A stretch of DNA of 64,000 nucleotides, taken from contig JAUJYN010000019.1 in the NCBI GenBank assembly GCA_030737835.1, forward strand, positions 952,433 through 1,016,432, read 5' to 3'. Under the pieces are notes generated by a model that was given only the letters and a program-made list of their open reading frames with translations, was not told the origin of the DNA and ran no database searches. Of the stretch, positions 7,759-20,200 are shown one piece after another; the first letter of the stretch is position 1; each line of letters opens with the position of its first letter. The stretch is from Acorus gramineus (Eukaryota > Streptophyta > Magnoliopsida > Acorales > Acoraceae). Both the position numbers and the translations under genes were made by a program.

Positions 7759-10380
7759 AATCCGGCCGTGTCTCACCTGCTCGGGAGTGCATGCTCGGTA
7801 TTCCGCTATTAGGTTTGGGTCCTTAGATGTCGAACACGGTGGCCCATATCCGTCTAAGCCCTGACATGTGTCGTCTTTTAACATGGTGCAGATTTATCCC
7901 TCCACAAAAATGATATATCATATCATATAAGATTTATTATTTTTAAAAATAAAATATGTAAATATTGTTTGTGAGACTCCATTTGAAACTCTTGTAAGTG
8001 ACATTATTGTTTTCTTATATAAGAGTATCTCCAACGGTGCTCTAAAAAGGGCCTTCATTTTAGAGGCCCTTATTTGGGACTCCATATTTGGAGGTTCACA
8101 CAGGTTTGATTTTTTCAAATCTTGTTTATGTGGATAACTAATTGTATATAGTTTTAATTTTATAAAATTGGTACCATTGGATAGATATCGTTGATACGAT
8201 TCAAATAAGTCTAATATTGAATATATTTAACATATATTTTAAAAAAATATTTAATAGTATTTTTTTATTTTTCGTTAAGATTAATATTAATTTAATTCAA
8301 TTAATTATTATTTGCACTTATGTACTAAAATATCATTTATTCTAAAAAAATATAGCACAACAAAAGAAAGTATATGAAAAATTAAATAAAACACAACACA
8401 AAATAAACAACACCTAGATCCATCTTGAAATAGTAATCTCATAATCCTCGATATAGATCAAAGCTATTGAAATCAAAATAGTTTGGATAGAGATATTTAC
8501 TCATAAACGAATACATGTTTTTCAGATACAGATATAATTTTTGAATAATCAAAAAATTTATTGATCACCCAATCCGAAACTAATAATATTAACTTCTATC
8601 GATTTTAAATTTCTTAATATTTCTCAATTATGTATACTACTTTAAAAAAATAATAGGGATATTGCAAATGGAAGTTTGACAAAAATAATATATAAAAATT
8701 TTATAAAAACTGATAAATGAGTAGTGGGATTCTGAACTCATTTTTTTAATTTTTTATTATTTTTTTAGTCTCTAATTTAAAGATCTTCATGGGAGATGAC
8801 TTCGAGTTCCCAAGTCCCATCCCTCATTGGTCAGCGGTCAAGTAAAGGACATGTGGATGAAAAGTTCTGGTTTCTCAATGGTCCCACTCCCTTGCTCACA
8901 CTTGACCCTTCCATATCAAATTTTAAAAATATGAAAACTTGAAAGAGACTGGAGAAAGGGGGGATGATTAGTTTGAACACTGCCTTTTATGACCGCATTG
9001 GGATGATGTGAATTTCTACCTAATCCTCTTCTTTCATGTTTCTCAAAACTGTTTGTTTATATGATGACCTCTCTTCGCCCAGTTCACCTCCTCCACATAT
9101 CTTTCCTAGCTTGAAAAACTTGGGTTGATTTCTCTCTCCTTCATTTCAGGTGACTTTTTAAAAAGATTTGTTGTCTCTCATTCTGCTCACATAATCTCTA
9201 TTCTTTCATTACTTGTTCTTCCATTTTGTATGTTCCTCTGACGTCTGATTCTTGTTTGGATGTTTGTTTGGTAGTTTTCATGAATTAATCCTGTTTCTCA
9301 TTGAGATTTTTGTTGTACATATATATTTTGATCATCACTGTGTGTGAAGCATTTGGGTTGATTTGCATCCCTTTTTCATAATACAATTATACTAGCATCT
9401 ATTAAGATCACAGGGGATTTATAGTGAAATAATATATTAAGGTGTTGGTGGCGTTCTTATTAGTTTGTGTGAACTCCAGGAGTCCTCCTCTACTGGGATC
9501 AATTTGGGTGGTTTCTTCTTCTTTTCTCTGTTGGTTTTACTGGCCTGTTCTGGTTTCTCCCCAAATATCATATATGTACATATAAAGGAAAATGTTACAC
9601 TCAATTCATTTAATAGTTCAAAACACATATTATTCGTGTTTTCATTTTTTTTTAAATCATATATGCATCTCATCTATATTATACTTTTATAAAAAAAATG
9701 AATTATATATATAGTCCAATGAATTAAATGATAAGACTATATAGATGAGGCTAACAAGGTATATTAAGGGCACAATAATTTGTGTACCAAAATACCAAAT
9801 TGGTAATTCTCGGGGACCACCGGGTAAAAGTGAACAATCTTTTTGAAAATAAAAAATCAGTTTGGACATTTCCGTTATTATCCCGCATCCGATTCTACCA
9901 ATCACCGTATCCCATAATAGACAGAATATGATGAGGAATAACAGAAAATCATCTCCCCCCCCCCCCCCCCCCCTCATATTCCCTATTGTCAAATCTGATG
10001 CAAGAGATCTTAAGGCCATTGTCAATCTACGTATGTCTCTTTTTCCCATGAGATTTTTATTTATTTTGGATTCTATGTTATCATCAATCTAGATATATCA
10101 TTCTCTCTTATGAAATCTTTGTGAATTTGGGTTCTAGAGTTTCCCTCTCCCGGAAGGTCAAAAAAAAAAGAAAAAAAGAGGGGATTCATCATGGCTTGAG
10201 ATGATTTTGGATGTGGCTGAGATGATTTTTGGATGTTTAATGATTGTTTTGGATCAGAGAGAGAGAGAGAGAGTGAAAGAAGTAGGTGTTTTGGGTTGTT
10301 TTGGCTGGCGGGTTTCCAGCTGTTTCGGTTTGGGGTCTAAGTTGGTGGTGATGGGTGGTGGGAGGCTGTGTTGACGGTAG
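7759..10380. other. AT-rich intergenic DNA, no gene recognised
   Basis: No coding signal was found on either strand; open readings are short and without recognisable motifs. About 9060-9300 is pyrimidine-rich with TTTCAG/GT-like signals, as in plant untranslated leaders, but no ORF follows. A homopolymer of about 19 C is at 9955-9973. A-rich and GA-rich runs occur at 10157-10180 and 10256-10275. The CTCCAACGG text at 8028-8100 resembles one end of a Harbinger-type MITE, but no matching second end was found. Confidence 0.7.
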
Positions 10381-11255
10381 ATAGAAGAGGAAGAAGGACG
10401 ATGTGGTCCTATGGAACCACCACGCATCTAGAGCTTTCACGGTGAAGGAAGGCTATCAATGTGGAGAAGGGATACGTCAGAGGTGTCGAGCATGGCTTGA
10501 AAGACTATTTGGTTGTGGAAGCGGAAGATGCCATTAAAGGTAAAGATTTTTCTCTGGCTAGCCTTGCAAGATCGGATACTTACAAAGTCATATCGTGCCA
10601 AATGGAGGCCGGAGTCTCTAATAGTTTGCTAGTTATGTGATACACATGAGGTGATAGTAGATCACTTATTTTGTGGTTGTCCTGCGCTGTTCTCTTTTTG
10701 GGATATGTTACCACAGTGTCGGGGGTGGCTTTGCGGTTTCACAACAAGGAAGAATTGTGGGAGCAAATGTTGCGAACCAACCGCCGTGGGGACTCACGGA
10801 CGCAGGCGCAGGTGAGAAAAATCATGATCCTAGCAGCCTTGTGGGCCATATGGTTGTGCAGGAACAAGAAGTTATTCCAAAGCCAATGCTTTTATACGGA
10901 AGATGTTTGGGAGGATACACTTCATTTCCTTGTCGACTAGGGATGCGGGTTTGCGGGGGCCTGGTGCAGTTTAGCTTAGAGGGGACCCCTTGCAAAAAGA
11001 CCCGGGCTGAGTTAGTATGCAAGGGCTGCTGGGCTTGGCTACTTTGATTTTTGGCTCAGGGACTGGGTTGGGATGTACACACACAGCTTGTGTGTATGCA
11101 TTCCATTGTTCTTTCACTTTGTATGTCTCCCCTGTCTTTCTTTCATCTCTTTTCCCTTCCTTTCCTTGCTATACTTTTGAGGCAAGTTTCAGACTTTGTA
11201 ACCTATTTGATATGTTATAAAGACTACCTTTTACCTCAAAAAAAGGAGGAGGGAT
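10380..11255 (+). mobile_element. 3' end relic of an L1-type LINE (zinc-binding domain of reverse transcriptase)
   Basis: A broken frame reads W-K-R-K-M-P-L-K-V-K-I-F-L-W-L, then a CxxC with a TAG stop inside (about 10630-10640), and DHLFCGCPALFSFWD. These are the hallmarks of the zf-RVT domain at the end of plant LINE ORF2. After a frame change, ALWAIWLCRNKKLF (about 10835-10876) gives the usual C-terminal block. A pyrimidine-rich 3' UTR follows, ending in ACCTCAAAAAAAGG near 11245, where the poly(A) junction would be. The copy is 5'-truncated, the normal product of incomplete target-primed reverse transcription, and it is dead. Confidence 0.82.
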
Positions 11256-11389
11256 AGAAGTAAGAAAGAAAAAAGAAAATCTAGGTCTCTGGTCCTGGAA
11301 ATTCTAGATTCCTGGCCAGTGGGCCTGGCCCAACCAGATTGACCCAAGAGCCAATGGACCTTGGACCTGGGTGTTATGGGAATTCTGAA

Positions 11390-11640
11390 TGGAAAATGAT
11401 ATTCATTTTTTTTTCAACGTTGTTCCACTCATTAAAAATCCAATGGAGCATGTAGATGATGTGTATAACTTGTTAATTTTTTTATATATTTAAATGAATT
11501 CATTCAACCCGAAATAGAATGTTATATGTTTTTTTATTAAAGCACATACCCCATTAAATAATGTTTATTATTAAAAAAAAATGATAATATGTGTGGTCTG
11601 TATTTTGGACTGTAAAAATAATTGAGCCTAACATTTTTTT
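11390..11640 (+). repeat. Dispersed AT-rich repeat, copy 1
   Basis: Shares blocks such as TTATTAAAGCA, ATATGTGTGGTC and AAAAATAATTGAG with 36720-36945 in the same order and orientation. Both copies lie in intergenic DNA, one on each side of the WD40 gene. Neither has coding potential or obvious terminal repeats. It may be a SINE, a MITE fragment or an LTR scrap; the sequence does not say which. Confidence 0.55.
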
Positions 11641-11717
11641 TTCTTTTTATTTTCAGCCATCTGAATGTAAAATGATATGTATATTCTGATTTCTAGGATC
11701 CTTGTGATATATATATA

Positions 11718-11975
11718 AGGGATTTTTATGTTTTAGTCCCTATAAAATATATGATTTAGTGATCGTTCCCCTCACTTCTTCATATTATAGTTTAAGTCCC
11801 TAGATTTAAAGGGTGTGTTCATTTTTAGTCCCTAGGAGGGACCTAATTGTTTGGTTTTGAGGGACTAATAAGGAACATACCCTTTAAATTTAGGGATTTA
11901 AACTGTAATATAAAGAAGTGAGGGATCGATCACTAAATCATATAGTTTATAGGGACTTAAAAATAAAAAAACCCT
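11718..11975. mobile_element. Fold-back MITE (258 bp), Mutator-like candidate
   Basis: Two arms of about 115 bp are near-perfect inverted copies (left from 11718, right ending 11975), each rich in AGTCCCTA-type motifs, with a short loop in the middle. Flanks are ATATATATA on both sides (11709-11717 and 11976-11984). This fits a 9-bp target duplication, but the low complexity makes it weak evidence. No coding sequence. RNA from it would form a long hairpin and could feed small-RNA production; that is inference. Confidence 0.85.
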
Positions 11976-11990
11976 ATATATATAACAATA

Positions 11991-13449
11991 ATGATTCCTA
12001 GACCCCAACTTTCCAGGCCCCATCACAAGCCCCATGATATGGCAATAGGACATTACCTATTATACCCTCTAATTGATAACCACCTCTAAACAAGGAAAAC
12101 GGTTTGATTTATTCCTAAGATTGTGGAGATTTCATTAATTACTGTATTTCTTCTTCCTTGCATTGTGTAAAATCATTAATCCCTATAATTTACGATGAAC
12201 ATATTCGTAGCAGTCCCGAAATTGATCTCTCTTTCGGATCAGGTTTGTCAATTGTTTTTTTTATTTTTTATTTATCTTATTGAATGAAAGTCACATCGAA
12301 TTTGAAATTAAATTTTTGATGATCAAATATTCAATCTATGTTACATGTTTCAATTCAAAAAATGAATTTTTTTTATGTTTTGATCACTATTTCACACTTT
12401 TTTTTATATTTGTTTCGTTATAATTTCATAAATGTAATTTTGATATTGTTACATTTAATTATTACTGGTTCATGTGATGTTTATATTAGACTCCCGAACT
12501 CGGATATTCATTTACACAATTTTGTTACATTCATAAATGTAACACTCTGAAATGTAACATTATTTCATGTTGTGCATTTCTTTTAACAATGCAAATAGAA
12601 ATGATATATAAATGTAACAGTGAAGTACATACTTTTACAGAGGATTCTGATACATTTTCTTTGGAAGGCAGTGTACTAGAAATTGAAATAGATAATTTTA
12701 AATAGTAAATGTAACTGTTTGACATTTAGGTAAATATAATTGTTTGTTTCACTATATAAATGTAACAGTTTTTATATAAATGTAACAATTTTTATATAAA
12801 TGTAACAAATCGTTGTGAAAGATGTAAACATTTAAGAAATGTAATTGTAACTACTAATATAAAATGTAACTGTTTCATATGTTAACTATGTGTGTTTTTT
12901 ATTTAAATTTGAATACAATAACTACCTAGAGAAAATGAGTTGTTTGAAGGATTTTAATGAAAACAATTTCGGTAATTTTTGGTGTAATCTAGGTTCAATT
13001 ATAATTTAGGTAATGATTTCAAAATTTAAGTAATGATCGAACGGTTGTTATTCAAACTATTTGAATAACAACCGTCCGATCTTTTTCTTTTTTTGGTGAA
13101 ACAAAATATCCAAATGTCCAAATCATTTTAAATTGTTTGATAAACATTCAGAAAACACTAAATCTTAAAATCAATAAGATAAGATTGAATATAAATGTAA
13201 ACAAACTAAATAATTTTAAGATTTTAAGGATTTTAAGATTAGGTAAGGATTTTAAGATTTACATGGAAGAGTCATAGAGAAAATGGGAGGATTTGGGTTA
13301 ATAAGATAAATTTTTAATAAAGGACAAATTTGTATTTTGTCATTTTACCATTTTTTGAAAAAGTCAACAAACCAAAAAACCAACCAATGAAATGATGACA
13401 CCTCATGGGGCTTGTGAGTGGGGCTTATATTATGGGGCCTAGGTATCAT
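11991..13449. mobile_element. Non-autonomous DNA transposon, 1.46 kb, with inverted termini
   Basis: Left end ATGATTCCTAGACCCC and right end (reversed) ATGATACCTAGGCCCC begin inverted repeats of about 45 bp, which also share CACAAGCCCCATGA. The inside is AT-rich with no transposase. It contains a set of TAAATGTAAC repeats (about 12535-12870) and a near-perfect hairpin at 13035-13081. No convincing target duplication could be set, so the superfamily is open (hAT or Mutator are possible). It abuts the fold-back MITE with only 15 bp between them. Confidence 0.75.
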
Positions 13450-13453
13450 GACT

Positions 13454-13454
13454 G

Positions 13455-13511
<57 letters not shown>
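13454..13511. repeat. (TA)n(GA)n microsatellite
   Basis: About nine TA units pass directly into about twenty GA units at the right border of the inverted-repeat element. A separate (AT)n run is at 13584-13622 and another at about 13832-13859; these two bracket the MITE at 13627-13823. Confidence 0.95.
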
Positions 13512-13516
<5 letters not shown>

Positions 13517-13582
13517 CTCTTAGGAGGGCGTATGCAAAAATCAGTTTTTGCAGTTGCCCATTTTTAATTGTTGATGGTGATT

Positions 13583-13626
<44 letters not shown>

Positions 13627-13823
13627 GAATGATAATATGCGGTCCGTGCGAACCACGTATATACACCCCTTAAAAGTGCATATGTGTTGATAAAGGAAGC
13701 ATATAGCCCAATGATGTATATGCTTTGATGAGATGATATGTTTTCTCTATCGACGCATATACCTCAATAAATGATGTATATGCGTGGTTCGCACGGACTG
13801 CACGGACCGCACTATATCATTAC
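13627..13823. mobile_element. Small MITE between two (AT)n tracts
   Basis: Left terminus contains GCGGTCCGTGCGAACCACG, and the right terminus is its reverse complement with a short internal repetition of GTCCGTGC. The arms span about 45 bp and the whole is about 200 bp. The AT microsatellite flanks hide any target duplication. There is no coding capacity. TA-rich insertion sites fit several MITE superfamilies, so none is assigned. Confidence 0.8.
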
Positions 13824-13826
13824 TCT

Positions 13827-13862
<36 letters not shown>

Positions 13863-13999
13863 TACTCACTTTAGACTGCATTAAATGATGTTTGAGACCA
13901 TCTCATTCACCACATTTATAGTATATGCTCCAATGATGAAAATAAATATTCATAGCTAACTAGGGTTGGTTGGTTGGTCAAAAACAATATTTAAAGCCA

Positions 14000-16900
14000 A
14001 ACAGATCTCCATGTACATACATATGGTGCTTTTGGAGGATTTTTAGATAGAACTGGATGTATATCTGTAATTTTTGGGATAACTGCTATTGAATCCTCCC
14101 AACACCATTTAGTTACAACATCCTATGTCAGATTAGGAGGCTTGGAAGCTATAATCATCTGAACCCAGTATTCTGGAAATATACATTCCAATTTCTTAAT
14201 GATCCACTATCCTTCTGATATAACGTCTGGTAATAGTGGAGTTAGCCACCATTCCTCCATATTGAGGAAAGTTGGGAACCTTGAGAAAGGAACTAACATG
14301 AGCCAAGGATCTCTAATAAGATCAATATCTTGAAAACAGCCCGGTATCTTCCTTATATGCATCCTGATTAATTCCATTCCGCGACATAGTTCCCACCATA
14401 CCTTGGATGATCTTTTGTGAATCACAAATTCCCATGGATTACCTGTCCATTTGTATTTTATATCAAAAAAATCGTGAAACATATGACGGGGTTAATAAAT
14501 ATTTAAAAGCCATAACAGCTAGAGAAGCCTTACTCCTTGTAGCTTTCTTAGGCCTAAACCCCCATATTCTTTAGCTAGTGTAATTTGATGACAGCCCACC
14601 GTATGAATAGTATGCGAGCTTTGTCCTCTAGTCCAGAAAAACATTCTTGCTAACTGCTCAATATGAAGTGCCACAACCTGAGGGAAAGAGGCTGCAAACA
14701 TAGAATGTAAAGGAAGAGATTGCAGGCTGCTTTGATCAGTGTGAGTCTACCTGCTTGTGTGAGAAGATTTGCTTTACATCTTTGGAGATGCTTATTTGCC
14801 ACTTCAATTGTTGCATGTTTTCGGCTTGGTATTCGATCTTGTCCAAATATTTGAACTCCCAGATATTTCCATTTAGAGCTTGTTGGCTTCACATGCATTA
14901 TACGGCTCATCCATCTTTGAAATTGTACTGGAATCGTTGGGGAAAATCTTAGGGAACTTTTAGCCCAATTTACATTCAGCCTTGTAAGACAGTGGACCTC
15001 TTTTAAAACTGAGCAAATTGTATGACAATTTTTTGGTGTAGCCCGAGCTACAACTAACAAATCATCTGCGTATAACATGTGGGTAAGCCCAATCCCTGAC
15101 CGTCGATCCGTTATATGAGCATCCGGATAATATCCTTCTAATTGGCCCTGCTTTTGCTTTCTTCTAAATCCCACTGACAAAATCTCTGCCACAAGAGTGA
15201 ACAAATAAGGAGAAAGGGGGTTGCCATGCCTCAATCCCCTTTCCATCAAAATCCACTAAGACTGGGTGTCATTAATGAGCACTGCTAGTCTGATATTTGT
15301 AACACATTCATACATCCCGCGGACCCATAAATCTAGAAAACCCATAGAAATTAGTATTTGACGTAAACTATATGATTCAACCGAATCATAAGCACTTGCA
15401 AGGTCTATTTTTGCTGTCATTAGAGCTTTTCTTCCTTTCCTTTGTTTTAATGAATGGAGTATGTCTTGTGCGAGAAGAAGGTGTGCATGAATTGATCGCC
15501 CCGGTATAAATGCTCCATGTTCAGTACCCACAAGAAGTGATCATACTTCTTTCAGCCTCCTTACCAATACCTTTGATAAAATCTTATATTTGGTGTCACA
15601 AATACTAATAGGACAATAATCCTTTAGCATGCTAGGATTTTGTGACTTTGGAATGAGGGCCACATTTGTCAATCCCCATGATGCCGGAAGTCGAGCTTCT
15701 GAATGAAAGTATCCCAATGCCCGTATGAAATCCGATTTCAATATGGGCCAAAACTTCTTAAAGAATTCTCCTGGGTATCCATCAGGTTCAGGGGATTTAT
15801 TGTTAGGCAACATGCGCACCGCATATTCTATTTCCTCATCAGTAAAAGGACGTATAAGGGCTTCAGCCATTTGCACAGGTAAGTGATAATCAAACATACC
15901 TGGAGTAATTTCTTGAATCACACTCTGTTTAGATGCCCAATGATCAGAGAAATAACCCACTATATATTGATGTATCGCATCAATATCTCTATTCTCAACC
16001 CCCTCTACTATAGTGAGAGAATTGATACGATTATATTCGTCTCTGTTGTGTCCTCGCATGGAAGTATCGAGTATTTTTGTCCCCATCAGTAATCCATTGT
16101 GACCTGGCTCTCTGTGCCCAAAATGTCTCTAGCTGTCGCTGTAATGTAGTAAGCTCATTGGTGGCTTGACGTATCCTTTCCAGAGGGACTGAAGGAAGAG
16201 CTTCACTCTGGTCTACCTCTATTAGTTTGCCCAATCGTTGATGAGCCTCAGCTACACGGGTCGGTAAGTCCCCCACCTATGTCTTGTTCAACTACGAAGA
16301 TGTCCCTGAAAAATATTCAATTTTTTATGTATTATATTCATGGGTGAGGCCTTCGGTGTCAATTGCCACGATTTGTATACAATATCAGCCAACTCCAGAT
16401 GTTCAAACCAAAATCTTTCAAATCTAAAAGGTTTACATCCCTTTGAAGCAAGTAGCTGAGTATTAAGCTCCAATGGAGCACGATCCAAATGTTGTTGTGG
16501 GAGAACCGTGACCACAGCTTCAGGAAACAAATCATTCCATGCCGTATTAGCAAAAGCCCGATCTAGCGTTTCGCATGTGTGGTCTCTGCCTTTGTGATTA
16601 TTACACCAAGTAAACCGGGCACCTTTGTGAACATGGGAGCATAATTTATTGGTGTCATACCATTCTCTAAACATCATTACTTATGCATCACCCAAAATTG
16701 AGCACCCCCTTTCTTATCTTTTGGCCACATAAGGGTATTAAAATCTCCTGCAATAACCATCGAAAGTCCAGTTTGTAGAACTTATGGGGTTTCTATCCAT
16801 AATTGTCTTCAAATTGACACTTCCGAGCTAGCATATACAGCTGCAATCAACCATGGCCTCATCAAGGCATCTCCACTAGAAAATATATAGCCTGTCCATT

Positions 16901-17182
16901 GCCTATATAGCTTGAAATCTTTATTGAGCGTCTCCACCATGTAATGATTCCTCCTACATGGCATGTTCCTGGGATCCCGGTATACTCCAGATCCCCAGCC
17001 ATAGAATTACAAAAACTAGTCATATTATCATGGCTAACATGAGTTTCCAAAAGTATTAAAACATCAAGGTGAGATGAGGCAAGTAAATATTTACAATGGT
17101 TCCTCACCTCCAGACGCAAAATTCCTCTACAATTCCAAAATAGAATCTTCATGATATGAGGCTTATGTATAATGTGCTCCAC
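14000..17182 (-). pseudogene. LINE ORF2: endonuclease plus reverse transcriptase, broken
   Basis: Starts at a Met codon at 17182. The apurinic-type endonuclease begins with ILFWNCRGI and has LILLETHVS; the later endonuclease block F-T-W-C-N-N and TLDRAF is at about 16550-16620. RT motifs follow: ALIPKSQNP (about 15630-15660), KIDLASAYDSVE (about 15370-15405), GLRHGNPLSPYLF (about 15190-15240; the usual D is N here), and Y-A-D-D-L-L (about 15055-15080). At least four frame changes are needed to read it through. The family nicks target DNA and copies its own RNA in place. Catalytic Asp residues survive but the ORF cannot be translated. Confidence 0.9.
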
Positions 17183-17201
17183 CTTTCACCAATGGCGGAT
17201 T

Positions 17202-20200
17202 TTAGTTATTACTCTCTTCAATCTCCAACCCCACATTATTGAGCGAGGCATGCGGCATCAAAATAGGATCTTCTAGGTCTACATCGGTCCATGATTTCCA
17301 AAATAATTCCATTGCACGATCTTGGTTGTTTGCTACTGTTGAGCTAGCCTTTTTTGCATCTCTCTGTGATGATTCAACTTGCATCTCCAATCCTCTTTTC
17401 TTTGAGGCTCGCACAATAGCCTGTTCCACCATATTTATGGGTTGTTTCTGAGCCCCAATGCTTGAACCTACATTGCGTTGAGTTTCCTTCATGTGGTCCG
17501 TTGTAGACAGCAAATAAACTTGATTTGTGGGAGGAATATTTCCTTGAATCTTGCATATTGAAGAGATTGGATGAACAATAGGAGATGCAGGTGTATGTGG
17601 TGGCCTGGTCGATGAGTATTTAGCAACCGAAGTTACTGTCTCTAGACTCATACTAGTCTGTTTACCTTTTATAGGTTCCTAAGTATTGGGTTTGGAAGAT
17701 ACATTTTTCAGCGAATCACTTTGTCGAGCATTCACTTGGGTGCTAGTCTTAGCACCTTTCGCCTCATGTTGAGTATACTTTTGATTGTTGGATGTTGGTG
17801 ACTCCTGCTTAGATATTATGGATATTTTCGCTTGTGTAGTTGTAAAAATTCCAAGACTTTCGACGTGGTGGATCCACCTGCCATGGTCCATCTTCAACTT
17901 GTTCCAATTTCTTCGGTATGTCTTGGGAGTCTTTATTCGATACCTTTGCCGAGCTACTCACTGTTCGTTGCTCTTTCTGCTTAATAGTTTCATTTGGCCT
18001 TAATGGATATTGTGTAGCATTATGTGTTATCCTCCCACATAATTGACAAATTTCTGGTATACGTTCATACACAAATGATTGCCAACGATGCTCCGTTCCA
18101 ATCCAGACTCCTGGACATAAAGGTTGGCGTAGGTCAACCTCGACAAGCGCCCGAGCATATCGACAACAGCCAACCTCCTCCACCATTGTTTCCACTCTAA
18201 TTGGGGTTCCTGCATATGCTGCAATTTCTGTTAAAGTGAGCCCATCCCAAAAATCTAAGGGAAGATTTGTGTTATGTCTGTGTCATTTGGAGCTTTATTT
18301 TCGATTAGAGTCGCTAAAATTTTGGTTTTTAGCTACCTACAGGAGTTGGAGTATTTTGATTAAAAATTTAACTGTATATTATGGGTCTTGGTACCGTTTT
18401 GTACTACCCATAAAAATTTCATCGAATTCCAGAATCGTTTTGGAAAAATATGCAGTTCTGAATCGCATCCGGGTTTGGTCGTTACTGGATTGGGAGATGG
18501 AGACTTTAACCAAGTCAAAGGGAGACTTGACCAAGTCAAATATGAGACTTTGACTAGTCAAGGGGCTTTGTCTTTTTGTTTGGTTGAGTAGACTTTGTCA
18601 AAACTCACCAAACCCTTTTTTTCTATTAAATGCCCCATTTAGTGTGTGTGTGTCTCTCTCTCTCTCCCTCTCCTTCTCGCTCTCCCTCTCTAAGTGCAAA
18701 AACCCATCTGACCTCATTTGCCTCTCCTTCTCTCTTTCACTCCCCATATGTTTGTTAAAATGCCACAAAGAAGAAGGAGAAGGAGCACATAAAGGAGAAA
18801 ATGGAGGAGCAAGAAGAGGAACTGATCAAGGTTAGTGTGTGCATGTGTTGATGTTGTCTTCCCCCTCTCCTCCTCCCCTAGCCTCTAAGGTTTTCCCTGA
18901 TTTTACCCCCTTCCCTTTGGTCCAGCCATGAAGAAGAGAAGCAAAGGAGGTGGTGGTAGTGGTGGTGGTGGTCGTGGGTGCATTCGAGAGCCCCTGCACC
19001 TCCCCCTCTCCCTCCCCCTCTCTTGTTAAGCCTTTCCCTCTTCTTTTCTAGTTTTCTAGCACATGTGGGTGTTGTTAGGAGAGTGTTGTTATGTGTCATT
19101 GCTGCTGCACATGAGGTGTTTGTGTTTATGCATGGATGGTGGTGGTTTTGTGTTGCAGTAAGACAGATTTATGTCTTCTTAAGATTTTTGTGAAACTAGT
19201 CGTTAGAGGCATATTCTTGGGATTGTGTCCCATGTGATATGATCCTTCATGTGTCTAGATGCTATATATGAAATTTGGTATCATTTTATCATCTGTATTG
19301 TAAGTTATAACCTGATTTACATAGCCTATCCAGATTCGCGTGGGAATTGACCAGTGTCTAGAAATATTTTATTTTGAGCATGTAGAGGCTAAATCAGGTT
19401 ATGTTGTCTTCACAGATTATGATCCCAGCATATCACAAGACGTGTATGATTTATTTCATAATTTTTGGATGTGTATTTGGTGCTATGGAGATAAAATGGT
19501 AGGGCTGTTTGCTGCAGATACACTAGTTTTACACGATTGTGTCAATGAGGTGTTTATGCATGCTGTAGGCAATATTAAGAGTTGGTGTCTTCATGAAGTA
19601 GGCTTATATATGTGTCAGGTAGCTTCATGTTTGATTTGAGCACCATTGGTGGTTGGGTTTAGAAGTTATGGCATATTTGTTCATGAAATTGTGTTGCCAT
19701 GGGAGTGGGTCTTGTGCTGCCCGCCCCACCCCACGCATTGTCCTACGCTAGGGATCATGTTTATGATTCATTTATTTGAGTTGTGATTGTCACGTTGTTT
19801 ATATATATTGTGTTGTGTCTTGTAGATCTTGTAAACCGGACGTGCGACGAATAAAGTATCTGTGAGTGGTTCGATCCAACCCTTCAGGAAGCATTTGATG
19901 CATGTAGTCGTGCATCGCGCATCCATGGGGCATCTTGGCACTCCTAATATGTTAGATATTGCATGCTAGGACTGTATAGCTCGTATATTGTGTAGAACCC
20001 CTTATTCTACCTTGTACTTGCGTATGTATTGTATTCTACAATGTTTGCATGCGCCTTGCTTGTATGGGCATGTATCTCTTTGTATTTATATGGATGTCTA
20101 GAATATGGCATGTCTTAGGTAGTCTTGTAATACTACCCCCTATATTAGTAATATCTAGCATAATTTAAGCCTAGGTTAATAACCGTGTGCATACTTAATA

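Noticed and set aside
8028..8100. Complete Harbinger-type MITE starting with CTCCAACGG
   Set aside because: Only one end is recognisable; no inverted partner within reach.
9955..9973. The 19-base C run as a regulatory or recombination site
   Set aside because: A single homopolymer without context; likely slippage, and prone to sequencing length error.
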